DNA from: Acidimicrobiia bacterium
GTDB lineage: Bacteria; Acidobacteriota; Terriglobia; Bryobacterales; Bryobacteraceae
DNA length: 64,000 nt
Reading direction: 5' to 3'
Assembly (NCBI GenBank): GCA_016871315.1
Contig: VFZE01000001.1
Span: forward strand, 265,269 to 329,268
In this document: piece after piece, positions 45,862 to 53,873 of the stretch
Layout: the number at the start of each line of letters is the position of its first letter
How positions within the stretch are numbered: position 1 is the first letter of the stretch
The notes under the pieces: generated by a model
Databases searched by the model: none
What the model saw: the letters and a program-made list of their open reading frames with translations, nothing else
What the model was told of the DNA's origin: nothing
Made by a program: the position numbers and the translations under genes

Positions 45862-47361
45862 GTGCTGAAGGTTGGCGACATCGTCGGCGATTACAAGGTG
45901 CTGGAGGAGGTGGGGCGCGGCGCCGAAGGGCGCGTATACAAGGTGGAGCAGAACTTTACCCGGCGGCAGGAGGCGATCAAAGTGCTGGCGCATGCGGGAG
46001 ATGCCAGCCCGGAAGTGACTGAGCGGTTCCTGCGGGAGATCCGCGTGCAGGCCAGTCTGCAGCATCCGCAAATCGCCTCCGTGCATAACGCGTTCCTGCA
46101 CGGCACGGATCTCATCATGGTGATGGAGCTGGTGCAGGGGGTAACACTGGGCGAACGGATGCAGCAGTCCCCGCCGGCGTGGCCGGAGGCGGTGCGCATC
46201 CTGTGCCAGGTGCTATCGGCGCTCAGCTACGCGCACGAGCGCGGCGTGGTGCACCGCGACATTACGCCGGCCAACATCGTGGTGGGCGAAGAGGATAAGA
46301 TCAAGCTCACCGATTTCGGCCTGGCCTGGGCCGCCTCCGACATGCGGCTGACGCGATCGGGCGCGGTGCTGGGATCGGTGCACTACATGGCTCCGGAACA
46401 GGTGAAGAACGCCGAGGCGGCCGATGCGCGCAGCGACATCTACGCCTGCGGTGTGGTGCTGTACGAGGCCGTGACCGGACACAAGCCGTTCAACGCCAAC
46501 AACGCCTACGACATCATGCAGGCGCACGTGCTGGAACCGCCGGTGCCGCCGCGGAGCCTGAATGCGCAGATTCCGCCGGAGCTGAACCAGGCAATCCTGA
46601 AGGCAATGTCGAAGGATCCACTGCAACGGCAGGCCAGCGCGGATGAGTTTCTGGGTGAGCTGGCCAAGATTCTGATTGAGTTCCGCAAGAGTCTGGAGGA
46701 GGCAACGGCGCACAAGCAAGCCACCATCGAGCCGGTGAAAGCGAGATCGCAGCGGCTGAGCTGGACGGCGGCGGCCGTCATCTGCCTAATCGTCGTGGCT
46801 GCCGCTTATGGATGGAGGCAGCTGCGCTGGGATGAGCCGCAGGCTCAAGACTGGATTCCTACTCCTCTGGCGGCGCCGGCGGCGCCGGTGCAGCCTGAGC
46901 CCGTGACCGTGCCTGAAGCGATTCACGCGGCCGAGCCACTCCCCGTGCGCTCGCAACCGGCGGCCTCGGCTTCGAGACCGCAGCCACGGCGGGTACCAAA
47001 GGCCCCGGATACCGCTTTGCCGGCGCGGATCTACCCGGCCGAAAATGTGGCGGGAAAGAACAGGCCGCTGGTCGAGTCGGCGCTGCCGGAGCCGGTAGCA
47101 TCCGAGAAAGGTACCAGTGCAGTGTGGGAAAGCACGGAAGAAGCTCCGCCTTCCATTCCGAACCCGGTGGTGGCGATCATTGAACCAGCGCCGACAGCGG
47201 CGCCGGCGCCGCCGGAGGAGGTGGAGAAAAAGCCCGGGTTCTTCGGTAAGCTCAAGTCGCTCAATCCTTTCCGGAGAAGACAGCCACCGGGGGCGGGAGC
47301 TGAAAAAACAGATCCAAAATCTGCTGAGAAAACCCCTCCTCCGAATCCACTCAACCAGTAA
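45862..47361 (+). CDS. Membrane-anchored Ser/Thr protein kinase
   Basis: 499 aa, PknB-like. All catalytic elements are present: GRGAEG loop (18-23), Lys40 in AIKVL, HRDITPAN (131-138), DFG (151-153), APEQ-type PEQ segment. One membrane helix near residues 293-313 (WTAAAVICLIVVAAAYGW), followed by a Pro/Ala-rich outer segment that probably lies in the periplasm and contains no PASTA repeats. GTG start behind GGAGGAG, eleven bases after the pseudokinase gene. Confidence 0.9.
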   Translation: MLKVGDIVGDYKVLEEVGRGAEGRVYKVEQNFTRRQEAIKVLAHAGDASPEVTERFLREIRVQASLQHPQIASVHNAFLHGTDLIMVMELVQGVTLGERMQQSPPAWPEAVRILCQVLSALSYAHERGVVHRDITPANIVVGEEDKIKLTDFGLAWAASDMRLTRSGAVLGSVHYMAPEQVKNAEAADARSDIYACGVVLYEAVTGHKPFNANNAYDIMQAHVLEPPVPPRSLNAQIPPELNQAILKAMSKDPLQRQASADEFLGELAKILIEFRKSLEEATAHKQATIEPVKARSQRLSWTAAAVICLIVVAAAYGWRQLRWDEPQAQDWIPTPLAAPAAPVQPEPVTVPEAIHAAEPLPVRSQPAASASRPQPRRVPKAPDTALPARIYPAENVAGKNRPLVESALPEPVASEKGTSAVWESTEEAPPSIPNPVVAIIEPAPTAAPAPPEEVEKKPGFFGKLKSLNPFRRRQPPGAGAEKTDPKSAEKTPPPNPLNQ

Positions 47362-47454
47362 GGCAACGGCAATGTCCTCCGGGCGCGTAGTCATCGCCCG
47401 CATCGTTCCACTCTTTTCTCCTCCTCCGAAAAGAGGGAATGAAAATGACATAGG

Positions 47455-47494
47455 GCCCGCTGAACTCCCCCGTTCAGCGGGCTCTAGTCTTTTT
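47455..47494 (+). terminator. Intrinsic terminator after the kinase pair
   Basis: Perfect 11-bp stem GCCCGCTGAAC (47455-47465) / GTTCAGCGGGC (47472-47482), 6-base loop, then TTTTT a few bases on. It also covers the stop of the convergent gene. Confidence 0.8.
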
Positions 47495-48818
47495 GGCGCG
47501 ACTCCGTGATGCGGACTCCCGCCTTGCGCTGGGCGGGAAACCTAAGTTCGAGCAGACCGCCGCGGTCCGTCTCCAGCTCCCGCAGCCCCTCATCGTCAAC
47601 CTCGATTTCATAGCGTGCTTCCGGCTTCAGCCCGGTCACGTAATAATAGGCCGCCTCTTCGGTCTCCAGCGCAAAGCGGAGGCCCATGTTGGCGGGCCGC
47701 AGCACGGTGTTGCCCATCACCAGTTCGTGTTCAAGCGGCTGCTTTTTCAGGTCGCGGATGACGCCGTTCTCGAACAGCTGTAGCTGGCCGGCGGCTTGAT
47801 AAAACCAGACGGCGTCGTCTTCCCAATGGGAGCGCACGATCAGGCGGCCAGTTTTCGGATCGTGGAAGATGTTCGGCAGGTAATGGAAGGAAAGGCCCGG
47901 CTGGTAAGGGTTGGCCCAGAGGAATTCGTAGGGGGCGCCGACAGTGCTGTTCATGAGGTAGCGGTCTTGAATCAGCCAGCCTTGCAAGAACTGCATCTCC
48001 TGGGAGTTGGTGTCGAAGGCGACCATGGCGAGCGCTGCCGCGCGGCTGAGCACGGCGCCGCGCAGATCCGGTTCGCCGTGGGCCGCCATCAGCGGAACGC
48101 GGTATTCGTTTTCCGCGGCCGGATAGGGCGCCGGATAGTGGGAGAGGATGTGGAAGACGGGGAGTGTCAGGAAGTGCTTGGCGGCGGTTTCGCGGAGGTC
48201 GACATCGGTGTTGTCGCGGATGGCGTGCAGCAGCTCCAACAGGGCGTAGTGCTCCTCGGGCAGGAATGGAACACGGCCGGTCTCGAGCGGCGCAAGCACT
48301 TTTTCCTTCCACCAGTCCTCCATCACCTCCTTGAGGACGGTGTGCTCCACGCCTTTCATATGGCCCGCCAGGGCTAGAGCGGCCAGCACGCGGTTGCGGA
48401 CCACGCTGGTCTGCTTGCCGGCCGATTTGGCCAATCCAGCCTTGAGTTTAGCGATCAGGCGTTCGCTATCGGAGGCGCTGAGCAGCGGCTGGCACCAATC
48501 GAAAACCAGAGCGATCTGGCGCAGATCCGAGCCGGGGCCCAGCGCCCAATCAACCGCCTTGCGGCCATGCTCCATGTCGCCGCTTGCCGCATAAAACAGC
48601 GCATGTGCGAATCCGGGTTCCGGCATCCGGGCGCCTCCGGAGACCAGCAAATTCAGCTGGTTCCAACGCAGGGACTCACGCTCACGCTCGCGCTCGAGCA
48701 AACGTTGCCGCTTGGCCGGCAACAGCAGGCGAGGGTGGTCCAGCCGAGCGGCATATTCCACCGCCGGAGTCTGGGCGAATAAGGGGACGGCTAGCGCCGC
48801 CAAAGCAAGCCACACCAT
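47484..48818 (-). CDS. Secreted protein, possible alpha/alpha-toroid polysaccharide lyase-like
   Basis: 444 aa from the ATG before MVWLALAALAVPLFAQT, a clear signal peptide. HPRLLLPAKRQRLLE followed by helical repeats resembles the N-terminal part of heparinase/alginate-lyase-like toroids, and the C-terminal beta-rich part (YYYVTGLKPEARYEIEV) could be a sandwich domain. Catalytic residues were not identified. Function uncertain. Convergent with the kinase operon. Confidence 0.6.
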   Translation of the reverse strand: MVWLALAALAVPLFAQTPAVEYAARLDHPRLLLPAKRQRLLERERERESLRWNQLNLLVSGGARMPEPGFAHALFYAASGDMEHGRKAVDWALGPGSDLRQIALVFDWCQPLLSASDSERLIAKLKAGLAKSAGKQTSVVRNRVLAALALAGHMKGVEHTVLKEVMEDWWKEKVLAPLETGRVPFLPEEHYALLELLHAIRDNTDVDLRETAAKHFLTLPVFHILSHYPAPYPAAENEYRVPLMAAHGEPDLRGAVLSRAAALAMVAFDTNSQEMQFLQGWLIQDRYLMNSTVGAPYEFLWANPYQPGLSFHYLPNIFHDPKTGRLIVRSHWEDDAVWFYQAAGQLQLFENGVIRDLKKQPLEHELVMGNTVLRPANMGLRFALETEEAAYYYVTGLKPEARYEIEVDDEGLRELETDRGGLLELRFPAQRKAGVRITESRQKD

Positions 48819-48955
48819 GGAAGTTCCCGTTCTCGATTGTGTCACAGTGCCACACCTGGTGCAGCGCGACACCCAGCCGGAAGGCGGCGAAGCCAGCGGT
48901 ACATCTTATTTTTCAAGAGTTTACGAAAGGCATGCATGTGGCAGCCGGTTTGCAC

Positions 48956-49097
48956 TATAATGACACGAATTGATGGCAGTAACTTGAAAACCTGAACCCT
49001 CTGCTGCAACGGGTAGACGAATTGTGCTCACGGGATATGAAGTTTTCCCCAACTACTCAAGAATCGGTTGCCAGTTGCATCAGAGGGGCTTTTTTTC
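48956..49097 (+). ncRNA. Candidate structured small RNA with promoter and terminator
   Basis: A consensus TATAAT at 48956-48961 would start a transcript near 48967. A long stem pairs 48997-49010 with 49074-49087 (13 pairs, one mismatch) and is followed by TTTTTTT. Inside it, GGGTAG (49011-49016) pairs with CTACTC (49053-49058), and GGGA (49032-49035) with TCCC (49046-49049), giving a rod with an asymmetric bulge at 49059-49073. No open frame fits. 6S-like RNA is one possibility, not shown. No good -35 box was found. Confidence 0.45.
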
Positions 49098-49264
49098 GTC
49101 TTGATTTTTCCAGGCAGTGCTTGATGGAAGGTTTTTTAGAGTTGCCCTGAGGATTGTGGCGCCGGCTTGTCCGGCGTTTCTGGTAAGACTGTTGGACGCG
49201 GGCCTTGCCAGGAGGGCCGGATTTCCGGCCGCCGCGATTCTCTAACCCCATCCCGGGGGGCAAG
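49098..49264 (+). other. Non-coding segment with further stem-loops
   Basis: No convincing gene. It contains CGCCGG/CCGGCG near 49159-49175 and, between CTTGCC (about 49203) and GGCAAG (about 49259), a hairpin GGCCGGATTTCCGGCC (about 49217-49232). These could belong to a longer form of the upstream RNA or to a separate RNA. Confidence 0.35.
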
Positions 49265-49296
49265 CCGCACCGGTTTCGGCCGGTGCGGTTTTTTTT
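49265..49296 (+). terminator. Intrinsic terminator
   Basis: CCGCACCGG (49265-49273) pairs perfectly with CCGGTGCGG (49280-49288), 6-base loop, then eight T. Direction plus, so it ends the non-coding transcript(s) from the left. Confidence 0.85.
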
Positions 49297-49588
49297 ACCA
49301 GCTCAAGGTGCCTGTGCGCGGCTTCTCTTCGGGATTGGGAAGGTAGAGTGTGCGGCAATGCTCGCAGCGATACACCTCGGCATCGGCGCCGAACTGCGCC
49401 TTGACGTCATCGCCGAAAAAGTACCATCGCTTGAGATGGCCGGCGCAGAGCTTGCCTTTTTCATCCTTCTCATTACAGGCGCGCATGCGCGGAACGCGCT
49501 GCTTTACCTTGGTGCCGCCGGCGAGCGTGGCGATGAGCTTGGCCTCCGGCGGAGGCGTGTCGGATGCGGCGTATTTCGGATTGGCCAT
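49295..49588 (-). CDS. Small zinc-ribbon-like protein of unknown function
   Basis: 97 aa, soluble. Cysteines in RMRACNEKDEKGKLCAGHLKRWY and YRCEHCRTLYLPNP (CxxC) suggest a single zinc ribbon. The ends are charged and flexible. Not recognised. Stop codon lies within the T run of the terminator. Alone on its strand here, 36 bases downstream of the next gene. Confidence 0.65.
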   Translation of the reverse strand: MANPKYAASDTPPPEAKLIATLAGGTKVKQRVPRMRACNEKDEKGKLCAGHLKRWYFFGDDVKAQFGADAEVYRCEHCRTLYLPNPEEKPRTGTLSW

Positions 49589-49624
49589 GTCGAGTTTCCG
49601 GGCGGATCTCAGTATAACACCGGC

Positions 49625-50320
49625 CTAAGTTAGCTTGAGCGGGCCGCCCGGCGTCGAAAGTTCGGCCGCAAACCCGTCTTCGGCCGCGCGTGCGGGCGCG
49701 GCGTCGATGGCCAACTTGGCGAGCCGTTGGCGGAGCGCGGCCGGTTGCGGAGAAAAAAGTCGGAGATCGTTTAGCTTGCAACCGGAAGGTGAATCCTGGG
49801 ATGGATGGACCGAGCCGGGCGCCCATTGAATGAAGAAGGGCACGATGGAGAATCTCTGCTCGCCCACCATGACCGATTGCCACTCGAGAAGGCGGCCATC
49901 CTGGCGGCGGCGCGAGCCGGGCTCCGGACCGAGCACGTTTTCGCCGGCCGCGCGGAGCTTGGCGGCAAGTTCGGCGGCTTCGGAGGTGGAGGCGGCCCAT
50001 CCGATCAGTTTTGGCTGCGTTAAACGGAGCAGCCGCTTGACGATCTCCTCGCCGCCGGATTGTTGCGCGGGGTCGGGGGCCAGCAGTTCCAGGTACTGAC
50101 GGTTGCCGAGCGAGAGCAGCGCGTTGCGGGTTCCTCTTCCCGGGTGGACGCCTCCGAGAGCGGGCCGGACACCGGCCTGTCGCGCGAGCCAGGCGATCCC
50201 TTCGTCGAGATTGGCGGTGCCGAGCACGAGATGATCGACGGCGGAGGCAGGCTTTCTCATCGAAGCGGCGGCAAGAGGAAAAGCGCTCATCAGCAGCGTA
50301 CGTCGTCTCATCGGCATCAT
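49625..50320 (-). CDS. Exported VOC/glyoxalase-like protein
   Basis: 231 aa. Possible twin-arginine signal (MRRRTLLMSAFPLAAASM). Body: VDHLVLGTANLDEGIAWLARQAGVRPALGGVHPGRGTRNALLSLGNRQYLELLAPDP, the pattern of the glyoxalase-like (PF13468-type) family, with metal-site His in the first strand and Glu in YLELLAPDP. Substrate unknown. ATG at 50320 or 50311 (both near). It diverges from the PIN remnant. Confidence 0.78.
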   Translation of the reverse strand: MMPMRRRTLLMSAFPLAAASMRKPASAVDHLVLGTANLDEGIAWLARQAGVRPALGGVHPGRGTRNALLSLGNRQYLELLAPDPAQQSGGEEIVKRLLRLTQPKLIGWAASTSEAAELAAKLRAAGENVLGPEPGSRRRQDGRLLEWQSVMVGEQRFSIVPFFIQWAPGSVHPSQDSPSGCKLNDLRLFSPQPAALRQRLAKLAIDAAPARAAEDGFAAELSTPGGPLKLT

Positions 50321-50337
50321 TCTAATCCGATTCTCAG

Positions 50338-50649
50338 GTGCACACGGCGGTTGCGCTGCCAGCAAGGTTCGTTTGGTTCGGTGCAAACGGGGGCTTCCTT
50401 GCCGAAGCTGACAAGCTCCATCCTCTCCTTAGGCATGCCGAGCTGCTCGAGCTAGTTGGGGTAGCGGATCTGGAGGCGGCCTGGCAAATCGGGCAAAGCT
50501 ACAAGGATCAGGATTTCTCGATTGTCGACCGAACCAGCTTCGCGGTGATGCGGCGGCTGGGACTTGAGCGTGTGGCCTCTTTTGATGACGATTTCGCGAT
50601 TTTCCGCTACGGGCCGAATCGAAGGCGGGCCTTTACGGTGGTGAGGTGA
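50338..50649 (+). pseudogene. C-terminal half of a PIN-domain protein
   Basis: 103 codons. The end (ADLEAAWQIGQSYKDQDFSIVDRTSFAVMRRLGLERVASFDDDFAIFRYG) matches the second half of VapC-type PIN domains, including the acidic residues KDQD and DRTSF and the FDDDF strand. The N-terminal strand with its first aspartate is absent; the codons before are unrelated in look. No antitoxin gene upstream. Probably a truncated relic, second of three PIN loci in the window. Confidence 0.6.
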
Positions 50650-50655
50650 GGGTGG

Positions 50656-52116
50656 CTAGCCGCTGACGCCGAGCGCTTCTTTTGATCTGTCTAACCAAAC
50701 GGGAGGCTTGGCGCTACTTGACTTGGCGTACCAGACGGAGGCGGCGGACATGTGGGGGCGCCAGCGTTGGTTGACGAGTTCGGTGTCTTCGACGATGGCG
50801 GCCTGGTACTTGTAGTAGTGCACTTCGTCGGCCTTGGCGGCGGTTTCGCGGATGAGGGCGGAGGAGAGGGCGCGGCGGCCGGCGGAGTCGCGGCCGACGG
50901 CCATGGCGAGGGCGCCGGCGGTTTCGAGATTCTCGCCAATGGCGGCGAGGATGGCGGATGGCGTTGCGGATTCCTCGGAGGGTTTCAGGTCCAGTATCCG
51001 TGCGCCGCCCAAGTTTTCCTGACGGGTCTGGGACCAGTGGCGGAATTGGGTCATCCAGCCGGCGGCTTGGAGCAGGTGCAGCAGGCGGGCGGCGGAGTCG
51101 CGTGCGGCGAGCCAGCCGTAGTGGAGCGCGTTGGCGGAGGTGACGGCGTGCAGTCCGACGATGGCGGCGCCGGGGCCGCAGCGCATGCGCAGCTCGGCGG
51201 CGGCCAGGTGGACGGCGTCCCAGATTGCGCCGGCGGAGTGGCCTTTTTCGAGGGCCTGCATGGCGTGCTCGGAGGCTTCCTCGGGAGAAGAGGTGCGGAT
51301 GGCTTCGACGACGGAGCGGGTGACGGACTCATCGAGATCCGTGCGTGCCCAGGCAGCGGGCAGCTTCGCAAGGCGCTCGCGCACGCGCTTGCGGTTCCCG
51401 AGATAGCTCTGGTCTTCAAACGCGTAGCCGTTGACGGAGCGCTCCGTGCCGAAGTCGAGTAGACCGAGGGCGAGCGAGCGGAGGACGGGTTCGGCATGCT
51501 GCCAGCCGATGGCGTCGAGCGTACGGGCGGCGTTGGCGACGAAGATCGCCTTGTGGCCGATGTTGCGGTAGTCGCGCGCGCCGTATTCGTAGAGCATGGC
51601 GAAGGCGTCGGCGGCGCTGCCGTGGCGAGCCATGCCGGCGGCGGCGCGTTCGGCGCGCTCCATGTCCCATGCTTCCATGGCGGCGCGGAGTTCGGAGGCG
51701 GCGCGGCCGCCGGCGGGAACAGAGCCCTTGAGCGGAGCCATGGACCAGTCGCCGCCGGAGGCGCGTGCGTCGCGCTCCTGCGCGGCCTTGAAGTTGTCGA
51801 GGGAATAGAACAGCGGAAGGAGGCGCGCGTCGGCGGGGGCTTCCTGGGCCAGCACATGGGCGGAGTGGATGACGAAGACCGAGTGCAGGGCAAAGCCGGG
51901 CGGGCGCGGATTGACATTGCGAACGGCGGCGAGGAAGAGGGCAGCCATCCATTGGCGGTAGCTTGTGCCGTGGCGCATGCGGCCGGCCACAAGCTCCGGG
52001 CATTTTTCGCGCGGCGTCTTTTCGAGAAGCTCGACGAGCGGATCGAGTTCGCCGAGACTGACCAGTTCCGGCGTTACTTCGGCGTCGGCGCGGCGCAGAA
52101 GCAGCGGTACGCCCAA
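50656..52116 (-). CDS. Unknown secreted protein, probably helical, start uncertain
   Basis: 486 aa from a TTG. Mostly helical, with Ala/Arg-rich segments and conserved-looking blocks (HYGWLAARDSAARLLHLLQAAGWM, GHSAGAIWDAVHLAAAEL, YKYQAAIVEDTELVNQRWRPHMSAASVWYAK). Not recognised. Ten codons upstream in frame (52146 onward) the sequence reads SRRRILSAPLG, a twin-arginine-like signal, but no ATG, GTG or TTG opens it; GGAGG stands before it at 52166-52162. The real start may be unusual or affected by an error. Confidence 0.55.
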   Translation of the reverse strand: MGVPLLLRRADAEVTPELVSLGELDPLVELLEKTPREKCPELVAGRMRHGTSYRQWMAALFLAAVRNVNPRPPGFALHSVFVIHSAHVLAQEAPADARLLPLFYSLDNFKAAQERDARASGGDWSMAPLKGSVPAGGRAASELRAAMEAWDMERAERAAAGMARHGSAADAFAMLYEYGARDYRNIGHKAIFVANAARTLDAIGWQHAEPVLRSLALGLLDFGTERSVNGYAFEDQSYLGNRKRVRERLAKLPAAWARTDLDESVTRSVVEAIRTSSPEEASEHAMQALEKGHSAGAIWDAVHLAAAELRMRCGPGAAIVGLHAVTSANALHYGWLAARDSAARLLHLLQAAGWMTQFRHWSQTRQENLGGARILDLKPSEESATPSAILAAIGENLETAGALAMAVGRDSAGRRALSSALIRETAAKADEVHYYKYQAAIVEDTELVNQRWRPHMSAASVWYAKSSSAKPPVWLDRSKEALGVSG

Positions 52117-52157
52117 GGGCGCGGACAGGATGCGGCGGCGGGATATGGGTTGCGTGG

Positions 52158-52238
52158 CTAATCCTCCCGGGCGGCGGCGAGGGCGGAAATCGGCAGAAGA
52201 AGAGCGGTGAGCAGCAGTCTGAATCCCAGATGTTTCAT
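52158..52238 (-). CDS. Short signal-peptide-like frame upstream of the unknown gene
   Basis: 26 codons (MKHLGFRLLLTALLLPI...AARED) behind GGAGAGG. The whole product looks like a bare signal peptide. Its last codons contain GGAGG, which could serve the next gene, so it may be a leader peptide or the remains of a longer gene. Too short for a firm call. Confidence 0.35.
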   Translation of the reverse strand: MKHLGFRLLLTALLLPISALAAARED

Positions 52239-52337
52239 ACAGCCTCTCCTTGCCTAAACTCTAGGGAAAACGCGCGCCGAATGCAAGCCTGGAAGGAGTG
52301 CGACTATGCTAGGCTAGAGGGTTACGCCGCCGATCTC

Positions 52338-52979
52338 ATGTCCGTCAGGATGAGCGAATCGATCGTTCTGCGGACCTATCCGCTGCGGGAGGCAGATCTT
52401 ATCGTCAGCTTCCTGACGCGTGATTTAGGCAAGCTCCGCGGTGTGGCGCGAAGGGCGCGCAAGCCGGGCAACCGTTTCGGCAGCGGCCTGCTGCGCCTGT
52501 CGCAGGTGAAGATGTTCTATTTTCACCGCGAGAACCGGGAGCTGGACACGCTGGACGCCTGCGAGATGATCCGTTCGCCGTTTGATCTGGCGGGAGGATA
52601 CGAAGCGTCGGTGGCAATGGATTATTTCGCTGAAGCGGCCGATCATCTGCTGCCCGCCGCCGAGCCGAACGAGAGGTTTTACCGCCTGTTGATGGCCGTC
52701 TCCGATCATCTGATGCGCACCGGCGCCGAGGGCATCTGGCCCGCGGTAACCTATTTCAGCCTGTGGGCGGTGCGGCTGAGCGGTTTTTTACCGCCGATGG
52801 AGCTGAGCGAAGCCGACCGGGAGATCGCGGAGGAAATGCTCAGGACGCCGGTGGGTCAGCTTTCGGCACGCGAGTGGACGAAGCAGACGGCGGCCGGGTT
52901 GAGGAGAAAGCTGATCCGGCTGATGGAAGAGCAGGTGGAGCGCAAGCTGGTGACGGCGCCGCACCTGGAGAGCATTTAA
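52338..52979 (+). CDS. recO: DNA repair protein RecO
   Basis: Loads RecA on gaps with RecR/RecF. 213 aa from the ATG at 52338 (52350 also possible); slightly shorter than the E. coli protein. Seen: IVLRTYPLREADLIVSFLTRDLGKLRGVARRARKP, the OB-fold N-terminal domain, then the helical part FYRLLMAVSDHLMRTG. The cysteine zinc site of many RecO proteins is absent. Upstream of glyQ by 11 bases, so probably co-transcribed. Confidence 0.85.
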   Translation: MSVRMSESIVLRTYPLREADLIVSFLTRDLGKLRGVARRARKPGNRFGSGLLRLSQVKMFYFHRENRELDTLDACEMIRSPFDLAGGYEASVAMDYFAEAADHLLPAAEPNERFYRLLMAVSDHLMRTGAEGIWPAVTYFSLWAVRLSGFLPPMELSEADREIAEEMLRTPVGQLSAREWTKQTAAGLRRKLIRLMEEQVERKLVTAPHLESI

Positions 52980-52990
52980 CTAACTAAACC

Positions 52991-53872
52991 ATGGACTCCT
53001 ACCAGCAAATACTGTTCAAGCTGAAACGCTATTGGTCCGACCGCGGCTGCATTATTCAAGAGCCGTATGATGTGGAGGTCGGCGCGGGCACGATGTGCCC
53101 GGAGACGTTCTTGCGCGTGCTTGGTCCGCGGCCTTACCGAGTGGCTTACGTGCAGCCGAGCCGGCGTCCGGCCGATGGCCGGTATGGGGAAAATCCAAAC
53201 CGGCTGTACAAGCACCAGCAGCTGCAGGTGATACTAAAGCCGACGCCGGATGATGTGATCGAGCAGTACCTTGGGTCGCTGGAGGCGATCGGCATCGATC
53301 TGCGCAAGCACGACATCAAATTTGAAGAGGACAACTGGGAGTCGCCGACGCTGGGGGCCTGGGGCATCGGCTGGCAGGTGATGCTGGATGGGTTGGAGAT
53401 CACGCAGTTCACTTACTTCCAGCAGTGCGGGGGAATCGACCTGGAGATGGCTCCAGCCGAGCTGACCTACGGTCTGGAGCGGCTGTCGGCCTTCCTGCAA
53501 AACAAGGAAAGCGTCTACGAGATTGAGTGGACGCCCGGCGTGCGGTATCAGGAAGTGCGATTCGCCGATGAGCAGCAGTTCTCGGTCTACAACTTCGAGC
53601 TGGCCGATATTGAAGCGCTGTGGCAGATGTTCGCGCTGCATGAGAAGGAGTGCCAGCGGCTGCTGGACATGTACGCCAAGTACGAGCCGAAGGCGCGGTT
53701 TCCGGTGCTGGCGGCCTACGATCAAGTGCTGAAGTGCTCGCACCTGTTTAATCTTTTGGATTCGCGCGGCGCGATTTCCGTGACCGAGCGTGTGGGAGTG
53801 ATCGGGCGCGTGCGGAAGCTGGCGGTGGGCGCGGCGCAGCTTTGGATGGCGCAGCAGCAGGAGGCGGCATAA
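52991..53872 (+). CDS. glyQ: Glycyl-tRNA synthetase alpha subunit
   Basis: Catalytic subunit of the bacterial alpha2beta2 enzyme, 293 aa. Seen: [65 protein letters not shown], and [20 protein letters not shown] motif 2/3 region. Adjacent to glyS with one base between. Confidence 0.97.
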   Translation: MDSYQQILFKLKRYWSDRGCIIQEPYDVEVGAGTMCPETFLRVLGPRPYRVAYVQPSRRPADGRYGENPNRLYKHQQLQVILKPTPDDVIEQYLGSLEAIGIDLRKHDIKFEEDNWESPTLGAWGIGWQVMLDGLEITQFTYFQQCGGIDLEMAPAELTYGLERLSAFLQNKESVYEIEWTPGVRYQEVRFADEQQFSVYNFELADIEALWQMFALHEKECQRLLDMYAKYEPKARFPVLAAYDQVLKCSHLFNLLDSRGAISVTERVGVIGRVRKLAVGAAQLWMAQQQEAA

Positions 53873-53873
53873 T

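Noticed and set aside
49098..49264. SRP RNA, RNase P RNA or tmRNA in the non-coding segment
   Set aside because: The conserved cores of these RNAs were looked for and are not present.
50752..51462. Gly/Gly-Val-rich plus-strand frames opposite the unknown gene
   Set aside because: Low-complexity reverse-strand shadows produced by GC-rich codons; no ribosome-binding site or domain.
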